64,000 nucleotides of DNA, from the NCBI GenBank assembly GCA_036271555.1, contig DATBAK010000004.1, positions 1 to 64,000 on the forward strand. The letters run 5' to 3'. Source of the stretch: Acidimicrobiia bacterium (GTDB lineage Bacteria; Actinomycetota; Acidimicrobiia; IMCC26256; PALSA-610). A program made the position numbers and the translations under genes. The notes under the pieces were generated by a model, which saw nothing but the letters and a program-made list of their open reading frames with translations, was not told where the DNA came from and ran no database searches. The number at the start of each line of letters is the position of its first letter. The first letter of the stretch is position 1. This document shows positions 43,970 to 52,073 of the stretch, one piece after another.

Positions 43970-45289
43970 ATGCCTCAGACCCCCACGATTGCTCCCGCCG
44001 TTGGCCGACTCGGTGTCCTCACCGTCGGTCTCGGCGCGGTCGCGACGACACTCATCGCGGGTACCGAGCTCGCGCGCCGCTCGATGGCCGCGCCGATCGG
44101 CTCGCTCACGCAGCTCGCGACCATTCGTCTCGGCAAGCGCACCGACCAGCGCGCGCCGCTCATCCGCGACTTCGTTCCGCTCGCCGATCTCGACGACCTC
44201 GTCTTCGGCGCGTGGGACCTCTTCCCCGACGACGCGTACACCGCCGCCGCGCGCGCGGGCGTGCTCGACGTCGGCCGTCACCTCGAGCCGATCGCCGACG
44301 CGATGCGTGCGGTGCAGCCGATGACGGCGGCGTTCGACCCGTACTACGTGAAGCGGCTCGACGGTCCGAACGTCAAGGACCGCAGCAGCAAGCGGGCGAT
44401 GCTCGAAGGCATCCGCGAGGACATCGGCAAGTTCCGCGACGACAACAAGGTCGACCGCATCGTCATCATCTGGTGCGGGTCGACCGAGATCTTCATCGAG
44501 CCCGGCCCCGCGCACGCCGACCTCGACGCGTTCGAGAAAGCGATCGACGCCGACGACGAGACGATCGCGCCGTCGATGCTCTACGCCTACGCCGCGCTCG
44601 AAGCCGGCATCCCGTTCATCAACGGCGCGCCGAACCTCTGCGTCGACACACCCGCGCTCGCCGACTATGCGGTCGCGCAGCGTGTGCCGGTCTGCGGCAA
44701 GGACTTCAAGACCGGCCAGACGCTGCTCAAGACGGTGCTCGCGCCGATGTTCAAGGCCCGCATGCTCGGTGTCGCGGGCTGGTACTCGACGAACATCCTC
44801 GGTAACCGCGACGGCGAGGTGCTCGACGATCCCGAGAGCTTCAAGACGAAGGAGGAGTCGAAGCTCGGCGTGCTCGAGCACATCCTCCAGCCCGAGATGT
44901 ATCCCGACCTGTACGGCGACATGTACCACAAGGTGCGCATCAACTACTACCCGCCGCGCGGCGACAACAAGGAAGGGTGGGACAACATCGACCTCGTCGG
45001 ATGGCTCGGCTATCCGATGCAGATGAAGGTCGACTTCCTCTGCCGCGACTCGATCCTCGCGGCGCCGCTCGCGCTCGACCTCGTGCTGTTCAGCGACCTC
45101 GCCCAGCGCGCCGGTCTGAGCGGCGTCCAGGAGTGGCTGAGCTTCTACTTCAAGTCGCCGCAGACGCCGCCGGGCCTGTATCCGGAGCACGACCTGTTCA
45201 TCCAGCAGTCGAAACTGAAGAACACGCTGCGCTGGATGATGGGCGAGGAGCAGATCACCCACCTCGGCATGGACTACTACATCGATTAG
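43970..45289 (+). CDS. ino1: Inositol-3-phosphate synthase
   Basis: This 439-residue myo-inositol-1-phosphate synthase converts glucose-6-phosphate to inositol phosphate using bound NAD. It supplies inositol for phosphatidylinositol and mycothiol-type compounds in actinobacteria. It has the Rossmann start RLGVLTVGLGAVATTLIAG and the conserved core VPVCGKDFKTGQTLLKT and GWYSTNILGNRDG, followed by SKLGVLEHIL and KVRINYYPPRGDNKEGWDNI. It is full length. The start is ATG 43970, with TACGCT six bases before it. It is divergent from an enoyl-CoA hydratase gene. Confidence 0.96.
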   Translation: MPQTPTIAPAVGRLGVLTVGLGAVATTLIAGTELARRSMAAPIGSLTQLATIRLGKRTDQRAPLIRDFVPLADLDDLVFGAWDLFPDDAYTAAARAGVLDVGRHLEPIADAMRAVQPMTAAFDPYYVKRLDGPNVKDRSSKRAMLEGIREDIGKFRDDNKVDRIVIIWCGSTEIFIEPGPAHADLDAFEKAIDADDETIAPSMLYAYAALEAGIPFINGAPNLCVDTPALADYAVAQRVPVCGKDFKTGQTLLKTVLAPMFKARMLGVAGWYSTNILGNRDGEVLDDPESFKTKEESKLGVLEHILQPEMYPDLYGDMYHKVRINYYPPRGDNKEGWDNIDLVGWLGYPMQMKVDFLCRDSILAAPLALDLVLFSDLAQRAGLSGVQEWLSFYFKSPQTPPGLYPEHDLFIQQSKLKNTLRWMMGEEQITHLGMDYYID

Positions 45290-45359
45290 TTCCGCTCCCG
45301 CGCGCGCTCGGATCCTCCGAGCCGTTCCCGACTCCGGGTTTGACCCGTACGCTCACGCG

Positions 45360-45899
45360 ATGCGCCACGAGCTGTTCGTCGGCTGGTTCGACTTCTACCG
45401 CGCCCGAACCGACGAGCGCCTCGCGGGGCTGACCGACGCCGAGTACCTGTGGGAGCCGGTACCCGGTTGCTGGAGCATCCGGCCCGGCGAGTCCGGCTGG
45501 GTGTTCGAGGGCTCCGGCTCCGACCCCGACCCCGCGCCGGTCACGACGATCGCATGGCGGCTGGTGCACGTGAGCGCGTCGCTGCGGGAGCACTGGGTGC
45601 GCGCGGTCGCGTTCGAGCGCGGCAAGGCCGACTGGTTCCCACCGACCGAGGTGCCCGCGACCGCCGCCGACGGGATCGCGATGTTCACGCGCGCGTGCGA
45701 GCAGTGGCGCGCCGACATCACGAGCATCGACGACGCGCGCCTCGACGAACCGCTCGGTCCGGAAGGTGGACCGTTCGCCGACGAGCTCGTCGCGACGTTC
45801 GTCGAGCACATCCACGACGAGCTGATCCACCACACCGCGGAGATCGCGTTGCTGCGCGACCTCTTCCGCGCAGCCGCTGGCGCGCCGCTCGCGCGCTAG
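45360..45899 (+). CDS. DinB-family protein
   Basis: This 179-residue four-helix-bundle protein of the DinB/YfiT metalloenzyme superfamily has likely metal ligands in WRLVHVSASLREHW and FVEHIHDELIHHTAEIALLR (three His positions). The family includes mycothiol- and bacillithiol-dependent transferases; here the substrate is unknown, but the neighbouring ino1 gene makes a mycothiol link attractive. The start is ATG 45360, six bases after TACGCT. Its last 4 bp overlap convergently with the RHH-Clp_N gene. Confidence 0.85.
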   Translation: MRHELFVGWFDFYRARTDERLAGLTDAEYLWEPVPGCWSIRPGESGWVFEGSGSDPDPAPVTTIAWRLVHVSASLREHWVRAVAFERGKADWFPPTEVPATAADGIAMFTRACEQWRADITSIDDARLDEPLGPEGGPFADELVATFVEHIHDELIHHTAEIALLRDLFRAAAGAPLAR

Positions 45900-46648
45900 T
45901 TGTCGCCGGCGTCGAGGCGGCGCTCGATCGCTTCGACGCGCCGCATGATCGAGTCGAGCGCATCGGGCGGGGGTGGCGAGCCGGCCTTACGGGCCTGCAC
46001 GAACCCCGCGAGCGCGCTCGTGACGGCGCGCCGCGCGACTGCGGGCTCGACACCGAGATCGCGCAGCACGCGACCCGCCGCGCTGTCCGGCTCGGCGACC
46101 ATTCCGAGGAGGAGGTGCTCGCAGCCGAGGTAGTTGTGCGCGAGGTCGATCGATGCCTCGAGCGCGGAGGCGAACGCCTGCTGCGCAGGCACCGTGAGCG
46201 GCGGCCACCCGGTCGACCCGGTCGCTTCGGTCGCGGCCGACGTCGGCGCGGCCTCGGCGACCGTCGACTGCTCGATCGCGGTCCGGAGGTCGTCGAGGTC
46301 GACGAGCAACGTCGGCAGCACGCCGAGCGCGAGGTTGCCGCCCTCGGCGAGCAGGCCGAGCAGGAGCTCACGGGTACCGACCCGGCCGTCCGGTCCGGCG
46401 GTCTCACCGGCGAGGTCGACGACGTGGCGCAACCGGGGCGTCATCCGCCCGCCGACGCGGTCGGCGAACCGGGTCGAGCGGGACGCATCGAACGCGGGAT
46501 CGCGCATGGAGCGGATGGCCCGGCGGGCGGTACCCACGGAGCGCACCGCCTCCGCCAGCGCGAGCTGGCAGATCTGCGAGACCGGCACGTTCGCGGTCTT
46601 CACCGCCGCCGCCAGGTCGTCGGGCAGGTAGACATTGATCTTCGGCAT
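45896..46648 (-). CDS. Ribbon-helix-helix / double Clp_N-domain fusion protein
   Basis: This 250-residue protein has an N-terminal ribbon-helix-helix-like DNA-binding segment (1-45: PKINVYLPDDLAAAVKTANV, then SQICQLALAEAV). It is followed by two Clp_N-type helical repeats (about 75-125 and about 150-215: GTRELLLGLLAEGGNLALGV and LGCEHLLLGMVAEPDSAAGR) and an acidic C-terminus. Clp_N domains bind substrates or adaptors of ClpA/ClpC chaperones, but no ATPase domain is present. The start is ATG 46648, with GGAGGG four bases upstream. A perfect palindrome 10 bp upstream suggests autoregulation. It may be a DNA-binding protein controlled by Clp proteolysis; this is inference. Confidence 0.8.
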   Translation of the reverse strand: MPKINVYLPDDLAAAVKTANVPVSQICQLALAEAVRSVGTARRAIRSMRDPAFDASRSTRFADRVGGRMTPRLRHVVDLAGETAGPDGRVGTRELLLGLLAEGGNLALGVLPTLLVDLDDLRTAIEQSTVAEAAPTSAATEATGSTGWPPLTVPAQQAFASALEASIDLAHNYLGCEHLLLGMVAEPDSAAGRVLRDLGVEPAVARRAVTSALAGFVQARKAGSPPPPDALDSIMRRVEAIERRLDAGDN

Positions 46649-46658
46649 GACACCCTCC

Positions 46659-46686
46659 ATCTATAACCCCTTTCAGGGTTATAGAT
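46659..46686. promoter_or_regulatory. AT-rich palindromic operator upstream of RHH-Clp_N gene
   Basis: A perfect 11-bp inverted repeat ATCTATAACCC/GGGTTATAGAT (46659-46669 and 46676-46686) with a 6-base spacer lies in the divergent gap. It is strikingly AT-rich for this genome and contains TATAA-like elements. It is a probable binding site for the RHH protein and/or a promoter core. Confidence 0.75.
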
Positions 46687-46715
46687 CCGGGCGGGACCCG
46701 CGGTCAAGGGGCAGA

Positions 46716-47111
46716 ATGGGCGCCGTGGCCCGACCGAGCGACGTCCGGCGCATCGCACGCTCGCTGCCCGAGACGGTCGAGGGCGAGGATGGGTTCGGCT
46801 TCTCCGTCCGCACCGGCACCAAGGACAAAGGCTTCGCGTGGGTGTGGCGCGAGCGCGTCGACCCCGGGCGGGCCCGGGTCCCGCAGCCGAAGGTGCTCGT
46901 CGTGCGGGTCGCCAACGGCGCCGAGAAGGAGGCGCTCATCGCCTCCGATCCCGAGAAGTTCTTCACCGAACCGCACTACAACGGCTATCCCGCGGTGCTC
47001 GTCCGCCTCGCCGCGATCGGGGTGAAGGAGCTGCGCGAGCTGCTCACCGACGCCTGGCGCACGCAGGCGCCGAAGGCACTCGTGAAGGACTTCGACGCCG
47101 GTCGTCGATAA
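46716..47111 (+). CDS. MmcQ/YjbR-family protein
   Basis: This 131-residue protein of the MmcQ/YjbR family has ARPSDVRRIARSLPETVEGE at the start, the core KGFAWVWRER and the late EPHYNGYPAVLVRLAAIGVK, ending LLTDAWRTQAPKALVKDF. The fold resembles a DNA-binding CyaY-like module, but the function is unclear. The start is ATG 46716; GTG 46725 is an alternative. It is divergent from the RHH-Clp_N gene across the palindromic operator, so it may be co-regulated. Confidence 0.85.
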   Translation: MGAVARPSDVRRIARSLPETVEGEDGFGFSVRTGTKDKGFAWVWRERVDPGRARVPQPKVLVVRVANGAEKEALIASDPEKFFTEPHYNGYPAVLVRLAAIGVKELRELLTDAWRTQAPKALVKDFDAGRR

Positions 47112-47112
47112 C

Positions 47113-47152
47113 CAAAGGAACCTTTGCAAAGGGTTGCTTGCACCCGTAGCCT
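47113..47152 (+). promoter_or_regulatory. Promoter with overlapping palindromes, HTH-MFS operon
   Basis: TTGCAA (47124-47129) and TAGCCT (47147-47152) are 17 bp apart, with GTG six bases after the -10. The -35 box lies within two overlapping palindromes, CAAAGGAACCTTTG (47113-47126) and CCTTTGCAAAGG (47121-47132). A regulator bound there would occlude RNA polymerase, so autorepression by the HTH protein is likely. Confidence 0.7.
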
Positions 47153-47158
47153 GCCGGC

Positions 47159-47770
47159 GTGCCGCGGGACGCCAACGACGACCGGATCCGCAAGGTCGAG
47201 ATCGACGCGCGGAACCTCCGCGGCATCGCTCATCCGGTGCGCGTCCGGCTGCTCGCGTTGCTGCGCTCCGAGGGACCGTCGACGGCGACCCGGCTCGCCG
47301 CGCGCCTCGGCCTGAACTCGGGCGCGACGAGCTACCACCTCCGTCAGCTCGAGACCTACGGATTCGTCGCCGAGGACGCGGCGCGCGGCACCGCGCGCGA
47401 GCGCTGGTGGCGGCCGTTGCACGATTCGACGCTGGCCGCGCCGGCCGACCTGCTGCAGGGCGAGACGTCCGAGCTGGGCGAGGAGTACCTGCGCGCGCTC
47501 GCCATGTTCGCCGCCGACGCGACGCTGCGCGCGGTCGACGAGTGGGGCCGCCGGCCCGAGACCTGGCGCGACGTCGGCACGTTGAGCGACTACGCGCTGC
47601 GCCTCACCCCCGCCGAGCTCGACGCATTGCTCCAAGACCTCTTCGCGGTCCTCGACCGCGCGCGCTGGCACGACGCCGACGACGCGCCCGCCGACAGCCG
47701 ACCGGTCACCGTGCAGCTGCAGGCGTTCCCGACCCCCGGCACGATCGACGATGACGCCGTCGACGGATGA
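47159..47770 (+). CDS. ArsR-like winged-helix transcriptional regulator
   Basis: This 203-residue regulator has an N-terminal ArsR-type winged helix (about 20-80: GIAHPVRVRLLALLRSEGPS, then LGLNSGATSYHLRQLETYGF). A larger C-terminal helical effector domain (about 90-185) is longer than in metal-sensing ArsR proteins, so the signal may be a small molecule. The start is GTG 47159, with a leaderless-type promoter whose -35 is buried in palindromes. Its end overlaps the MFS transporter start by 20 bp. This arrangement is typical of a repressor controlling an efflux pump. Confidence 0.9.
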   Translation: MPRDANDDRIRKVEIDARNLRGIAHPVRVRLLALLRSEGPSTATRLAARLGLNSGATSYHLRQLETYGFVAEDAARGTARERWWRPLHDSTLAAPADLLQGETSELGEEYLRALAMFAADATLRAVDEWGRRPETWRDVGTLSDYALRLTPAELDALLQDLFAVLDRARWHDADDAPADSRPVTVQLQAFPTPGTIDDDAVDG

Positions 47771-49064
47771 GCCGCGCCGCACCCGCGCGCCGCTGACCCG
47801 TTACCTCGGCGCGCTCGCGATCTCACTCGCGGGTACCGAGCTCTCGCTGCTCGCGCTGCCGTGGTTCGTGCTCGTCACGACCGGCAGCGCAGCCCGCACG
47901 GGCGTGATCGCGGCGTGCGAGATGGCGCCGTACGTCGCGGTGCAGGTGCTCGGAGGTCCGCTGATCGACCGGATCGGTGCGCGCCGGGTCAGCGTCACCT
48001 CCGACCTCGCGAGCGCACTGGTCGTCGGCGCGATCCCCGCGCTGCACGCGATCGGCGCGCTGCACTTCGACGTGCTCGCGGGCCTCGTCGCACTCGCGGG
48101 TGCAACGCGCGGGCCGGGCGACTCGGCGAAGTCGACGCTCGTGCCGGACGTCGTCGCGCGCGCCGGCGTGCGCACGGAACGCGTCACCGGGCTCGTCGGC
48201 GCGGCCGAACGCATGGCCGGAACGGTCGGCCCCGCGTTCGCGGGAGTGCTCATCGCCTGGCGCGGGCCGCTCGCGGCGATGACCGTCGACGCGGTGACGT
48301 TCGCGGTGTGTGCAGTGCTCATCGCGACGCTGCACCTCTCGCGCGTCGCGACGCCGAGCGAGACGGACCACGGCTACACGCGCGCGCTGCGCGCCGGTTT
48401 CACGTTCCTTCGCAGCGACCCGCTCCTGCGCGCGATCGTCGCCGTCATCGCGACGACGAACCTCCTCGACGCGGCGATGTTCTCGGTTCTGCTGCCGGTG
48501 TGGACACGCGATCACGGCCATGGGCCCGCCGCGATCGGCCTGATCGCGAGCGCGTTCGGCGCGACGGCCCTCGCGGGCAGCGTCGTCGCCGCCGTCGCCG
48601 GCCATCGACTCCCGCGCCGCGTCATCTTCGTCGTCGGCTACCTCGTCGTCGGCATCCCCCGCTTCGCAGTCCTCGCGCTCGGCGCGCCGTTGAGCGTCGT
48701 CGTCGCCGTGCACGTGCTGGCCGGATTCGGCGCGGGGTTCCTCAACCCGATCACCCACGCGATCACGCTCGAACGGATCCCCGCCGAGGCGCTCGGGCGC
48801 GTCACGAGCCTCATCGAGGCACTGACGTGGTCGGGCATCCCGCTCGGCGGTCTCGTCGGCGGCGCTTTGATCGCGGCGGCCGGCCTCGCGTCCGCACTGT
48901 GGGTCTGCGGTGCCGTCTACCTCGCCGCGACGATCGCGCCCGCGTTGCGGCCCGCGTTCCGCGAGATGGATCAGCCCGTCTCGGGTTCGAGGCTCGCGGC
49001 CTGCAACACGGCGACGAGCAACACCGCGATCGCGCTCCCGAAGACCGCGCCACCCATGCCGTAG
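47751..49064 (+). CDS. MFS transporter
   Basis: This 437-residue major facilitator protein has about 12 hydrophobic segments. It is of the enterobactin-exporter/macrolide-efflux-like group (GTELSLLALPWFVLVTTGSA, later GFGAGFLNPITHAITLERIP). It likely exports the ligand sensed by the upstream repressor, with which it overlaps. The C-terminus after the last helix is a 35-residue tail that overlaps the convergent AI-2E gene by 94 bp (48971-49064). Both reading frames look genuine there, but only the AI-2E gene has membrane character in the overlap. Confidence 0.9.
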   Translation: MTPSTDEPRRTRAPLTRYLGALAISLAGTELSLLALPWFVLVTTGSAARTGVIAACEMAPYVAVQVLGGPLIDRIGARRVSVTSDLASALVVGAIPALHAIGALHFDVLAGLVALAGATRGPGDSAKSTLVPDVVARAGVRTERVTGLVGAAERMAGTVGPAFAGVLIAWRGPLAAMTVDAVTFAVCAVLIATLHLSRVATPSETDHGYTRALRAGFTFLRSDPLLRAIVAVIATTNLLDAAMFSVLLPVWTRDHGHGPAAIGLIASAFGATALAGSVVAAVAGHRLPRRVIFVVGYLVVGIPRFAVLALGAPLSVVVAVHVLAGFGAGFLNPITHAITLERIPAEALGRVTSLIEALTWSGIPLGGLVGGALIAAAGLASALWVCGAVYLAATIAPALRPAFREMDQPVSGSRLAACNTATSNTAIALPKTAPPMP

Positions 49065-50005
49065 ACGCGGTAGCCGATCACGATCGTGAACACGAGGACG
49101 AGCGGTCCGACGTAGAGGCTGTGGTTCACGATCTCGGGCTGCGTGATCCAGATGTGCACGAGCTGCAACCCGACGAAGATCGCGAGCAGCACGCCCGCGC
49201 GTCCGAAGGACTGCAAGCCCGCGGTGATGAGCAGCGCGGGCACCGACCCGAGGATCACTCCCATATAGGGCACGATCGAGATGAAGGCGACGACCAGCGC
49301 GAGTGGAGTCGGCGCGGGGACGGACAGCAGGCGCAGCACGATCCAGGTGACGACGCCGTACGCCAGTCCTTGCAGGACACTGCCGACGATGTAGTGCTGC
49401 CACCGGCCGAACGCGTCTGCCGCGATGTGCTCGACGCGCGTGCGTCGGACGGGATCTCGTATCTGTTCGCCGGCCGCCGTCGCCATGCGCGGCCCCCACG
49501 ACAGCACGAAGATCGTGAGGATCGCGCACACGAAGTACGTGCCCGCGCGACTCGCGGCCTTGCCCGCGAGCTTCGTCGAGCGCTTGCGCAACGTCTTCAC
49601 CGCGTCGGTGACGCGCTGCTCGAGGTCGAAGTCGCGCGCGGCCCGACCGAAGCGCTTCGACTGCTCGATGTTGTGCGCGGCCTTGGGCGCGGCGTCGTAG
49701 AGCCGCTTCGACTGCACGTCGAGGTCGTGCAGCACACCCCAGAACACGAACCCGACGGTCGCCGCCGTCACCAACAGCACGAGGAGCAGGGCGAAGATCC
49801 GGCGCATGTGCTGTGCGGCGCGTTCGACGAGCGGCGCGAGGAAGCTCGCCGCGATCACCGAGGCCACGGCCCATCCAAGGGGGCGGCGCGCCGCCACGAT
49901 CACGCCGCGCATCAGCACGACCAGCACGATCAGCCCGAACGCGAGGGCCACCGTCCGCCCGCTGATCTCGACGTCGGTCGCGAGGGACCGCGTCTCGCGT
50001 GCCAT
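48971..50005 (-). CDS. AI-2E family transporter
   Basis: This 344-residue membrane protein of the AI-2E transporter (YdgG/PerM) superfamily has paired helices at the N-terminus, a soluble central region (about 85-160), then five to six C-terminal helices with the family motif IVPYMGVILGSVPALLI. Most members are not autoinducer exporters; ion antiport or unknown roles are reported for others. The start is ATG 50005. It is head-to-head with a second AI-2E gene, with only 19 bp between start codons, and overlaps the MFS gene at its 3' end. Confidence 0.88.
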   Translation of the reverse strand: MARETRSLATDVEISGRTVALAFGLIVLVVLMRGVIVAARRPLGWAVASVIAASFLAPLVERAAQHMRRIFALLLVLLVTAATVGFVFWGVLHDLDVQSKRLYDAAPKAAHNIEQSKRFGRAARDFDLEQRVTDAVKTLRKRSTKLAGKAASRAGTYFVCAILTIFVLSWGPRMATAAGEQIRDPVRRTRVEHIAADAFGRWQHYIVGSVLQGLAYGVVTWIVLRLLSVPAPTPLALVVAFISIVPYMGVILGSVPALLITAGLQSFGRAGVLLAIFVGLQLVHIWITQPEIVNHSLYVGPLVLVFTIVIGYRVYGMGGAVFGSAIAVLLVAVLQAASLEPETG

Positions 50006-50024
50006 TGATCCGTACAGTAACGAC

Positions 50025-51194
50025 GTGGCCGCTGGCGACCGTGGCAATCCGCCGACCACCGAGACCGCGGCGCCCGCGGGTGCCCGAGCGCCGCGGCGCT
50101 TCGTCGTCACGATCGCGCCGACATCGGTGCTCGCCCTCGTGATCGCCGCGGTCGCGGCGCTCTTCGTCTTCCCGATCGTGCGGCCCGCGGCGACGGGCCT
50201 GACGCACATCGCGATCGGCATTCTGCTCGGTCTCGCGCTGTTCCCGATCGTCGTCTCGGTGCGCGAACGCCTGCACTGCCGGCACACGTTCGCGGTGCTG
50301 CTGGTCGGCAGCGCGGTGCTGCTGTTCGCGGTGCTCGTCGGCATCGTGATGGGCCCGCCCGCGGTGACGCAGGCGGAGAAGTTCGGCCGTCAGCTTCCCG
50401 AGACGATGCGCGGGCTGTATCACCTGCCGGTCGTCGGAGGGCGGCTGAAGAAGGCCGACGCCGCGGGCACCGTGCAGCAATGGGTGAAGGACCTGCCCGC
50501 ACGGGTGAACTCGCAGACGGTCTCCGACGTCACGCGCTCGCTGCTCGGCGGCGCGGTTGCGCTCGTCACCGTGGTGATCATCGCGCTCGCGGTCCTGCTC
50601 GACGGCGAGATCTTCGTCCGCCGCGTGCGCGGACTCATCCCCGAAGCGAATCGCGAGCGCGCCGACGAGATCGCGGGCATCTTCTACCGCGTGATCGGCA
50701 AGTACTTCGCCGGCTCGCTCGTCGTCGCGGTGCTCGCGGGCATCTACATCCTCGCCGTCGGTCTGGCGTTCGGTGTGCCGCTCGCGCCGATCGCCGCGCT
50801 CTGGATGGTGATCACCGATCTCATCCCGCAGGTCGGCGGCTTCCTCGGTGGCGCGTTCTTCACGCTGCTCGCGGTGAGCCAGAGCGTGACGATCGGCCTC
50901 GTCTGCCTCGTTCTCTACCTGCTCTACATGAACCTCGAAAACCACGTGATCCAGCCCGCGATCGTCGGCGAGGCCGTCGACCTGTCACCGCCGACGACGA
51001 TGCTCGCCGCGCTCGTCGGCGGCGCCGCGGGCGGCATCCCGGGCGCGCTCTTCGCGACTCCGCTCGCGGGCGCAGTGAAGCAGCTCTATCTCGAGTTCCG
51101 ATTCGGGCACACGACACTCGACGAGCGATCGCGCCGTCAACGAATTCAGCAGATGCTCGAGAAGCGGCGCCGCAAGTCCGCGCCGTCGAGCTGA
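50025..51194 (+). CDS. AI-2E family transporter
   Basis: This 389-residue AI-2E superfamily protein, a distant paralogue of its divergent neighbour, has two N-terminal helices (PTSVLALVIAAVAALFVFPI) and a soluble middle (AEKFGRQLPETMRGLYHLPV). Later helices carry ALWMVITDLIPQVGGFLGGA and LENHVIQPAIVGEAVDLSPP, the family's signature region. The start is GTG 50025, six bases after TACAGT, so the transcript is probably leaderless. The basic C-terminus (RRRQRI, later KRRRKS) is cytoplasmic. The pair may form a hetero-oligomer or be jointly regulated. Confidence 0.88.
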   Translation: MAAGDRGNPPTTETAAPAGARAPRRFVVTIAPTSVLALVIAAVAALFVFPIVRPAATGLTHIAIGILLGLALFPIVVSVRERLHCRHTFAVLLVGSAVLLFAVLVGIVMGPPAVTQAEKFGRQLPETMRGLYHLPVVGGRLKKADAAGTVQQWVKDLPARVNSQTVSDVTRSLLGGAVALVTVVIIALAVLLDGEIFVRRVRGLIPEANRERADEIAGIFYRVIGKYFAGSLVVAVLAGIYILAVGLAFGVPLAPIAALWMVITDLIPQVGGFLGGAFFTLLAVSQSVTIGLVCLVLYLLYMNLENHVIQPAIVGEAVDLSPPTTMLAALVGGAAGGIPGALFATPLAGAVKQLYLEFRFGHTTLDERSRRQRIQQMLEKRRRKSAPSS

Positions 51195-51275
51195 GCGCGA
51201 GCGGAGAGTGTTGAGCACGCGGCCCGACGATCTCCCGTCCCGCGTCATGCAGGGCGGGCGCGCGAGCCCGACCGA

Positions 51276-52073
51276 TCAGAAGCGCGGCGCGCGTTTCTCG
51301 CGGTGCGCAGCGAGTCCCTCGCGCGCGTCGGGGCCGCCGAACCCGTAGAACTCGAGCGCGAGCGACGCGTCGAACACTGGCTCCATCATTCGGTACCAGT
51401 GGTTGAGCGTGTGCTTCGTGAAGTGCAGCGCGTCCTGCGCGCCCGCCACCATCGACGTCGCGATGGCGAGCGCGCGCGCCTGCACGTCCTCGTCGTCGGG
51501 GATGCAGAGCGAGACGAGCCCGATGCGCTCGGCTTCCTCGCCCGTGAGCGGTTCGCACGTGAGCAGGTGGTACTTCGCCTTCGCCATCCCGCAGAGCAGC
51601 GGCCAGCAGATCGCGGCGTGATCACCGGCCGCGACACCGAGTCGCGTGTGACCGTCGATGATGCGCGCCGAGCGCGTCGTCACGGAGATGTCGGCGAGGA
51701 GCGCGGCGACGAGTCCCGCACCGACCGCCGGGCCGTGGATCGCCGACACGATCGGCTTCGAGCAGTCGATGATGTTCACGACGAGGTCGCGCGCCTCGCG
51801 CAGCACGCGCGTGCGCGCCGAGTAATCGGTGACGATCTCGTCGATGAGGTCGAAGCTCCCGCCCGCCGAGAACGCCTTGCCCGCGCCGGTGATGATCGCG
51901 ACGCGCGTGTCGGGATCCCGGTCGACCGCACGCCAGACCTCGGCGAGCTCGCGGTGCATCTCGGTGCCGACCGCGTTGAGGCCGGGCCCGTCGAGCACGA
52001 TCCGCAGCACCGAGTCGGCCGGGCGCTCGAAGCGCAGGCTCCGGAAGTCGGCGTACGGATCGGCGGTGGTCAT
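51276..52073 (-). CDS. Enoyl-CoA hydratase/isomerase family protein
   Basis: This 265-residue crotonase-fold protein has the oxyanion segments [16 protein letters not shown] and [20 protein letters not shown]. The position of the usual first catalytic Glu is Gly/His ([16 protein letters not shown]), so it may be a non-hydratase member. ATG 52073 overlaps the stop of the upstream HAD gene (ATGA), so they are translated together. A short repeat-like region follows the stop. Confidence 0.88.
   Translation of the reverse strand: MTTADPYADFRSLRFERPADSVLRIVLDGPGLNAVGTEMHRELAEVWRAVDRDPDTRVAIITGAGKAFSAGGSFDLIDEIVTDYSARTRVLREARDLVVNIIDCSKPIVSAIHGPAVGAGLVAALLADISVTTRSARIIDGHTRLGVAAGDHAAICWPLLCGMAKAKYHLLTCEPLTGEEAERIGLVSLCIPDDEDVQARALAIATSMVAGAQDALHFTKHTLNHWYRMMEPVFDASLALEFYGFGGPDAREGLAAHREKRAPRF

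Noticed and set aside
43903-45262. N-terminal extension of the enoyl-CoA hydratase across ino1
   Set aside because: It overlaps a full inositol phosphate synthase gene on the other strand and has no domain; ATG 43903 with an upstream -10 box is the real start.
46659-46686. The ATCTATAACCC palindrome as a rho-independent terminator
   Set aside because: It lies between two divergent gene starts, not at a gene end, and is AT-rich with no T-run; an operator or promoter is more plausible.
47823-50945. Very long minus-strand open frame across the MFS and AI-2E genes
   Set aside because: The translation is dominated by Arg, Glu, Asp and His with no motif, typical of a shadow frame at high G+C; genuine genes occupy other frames.
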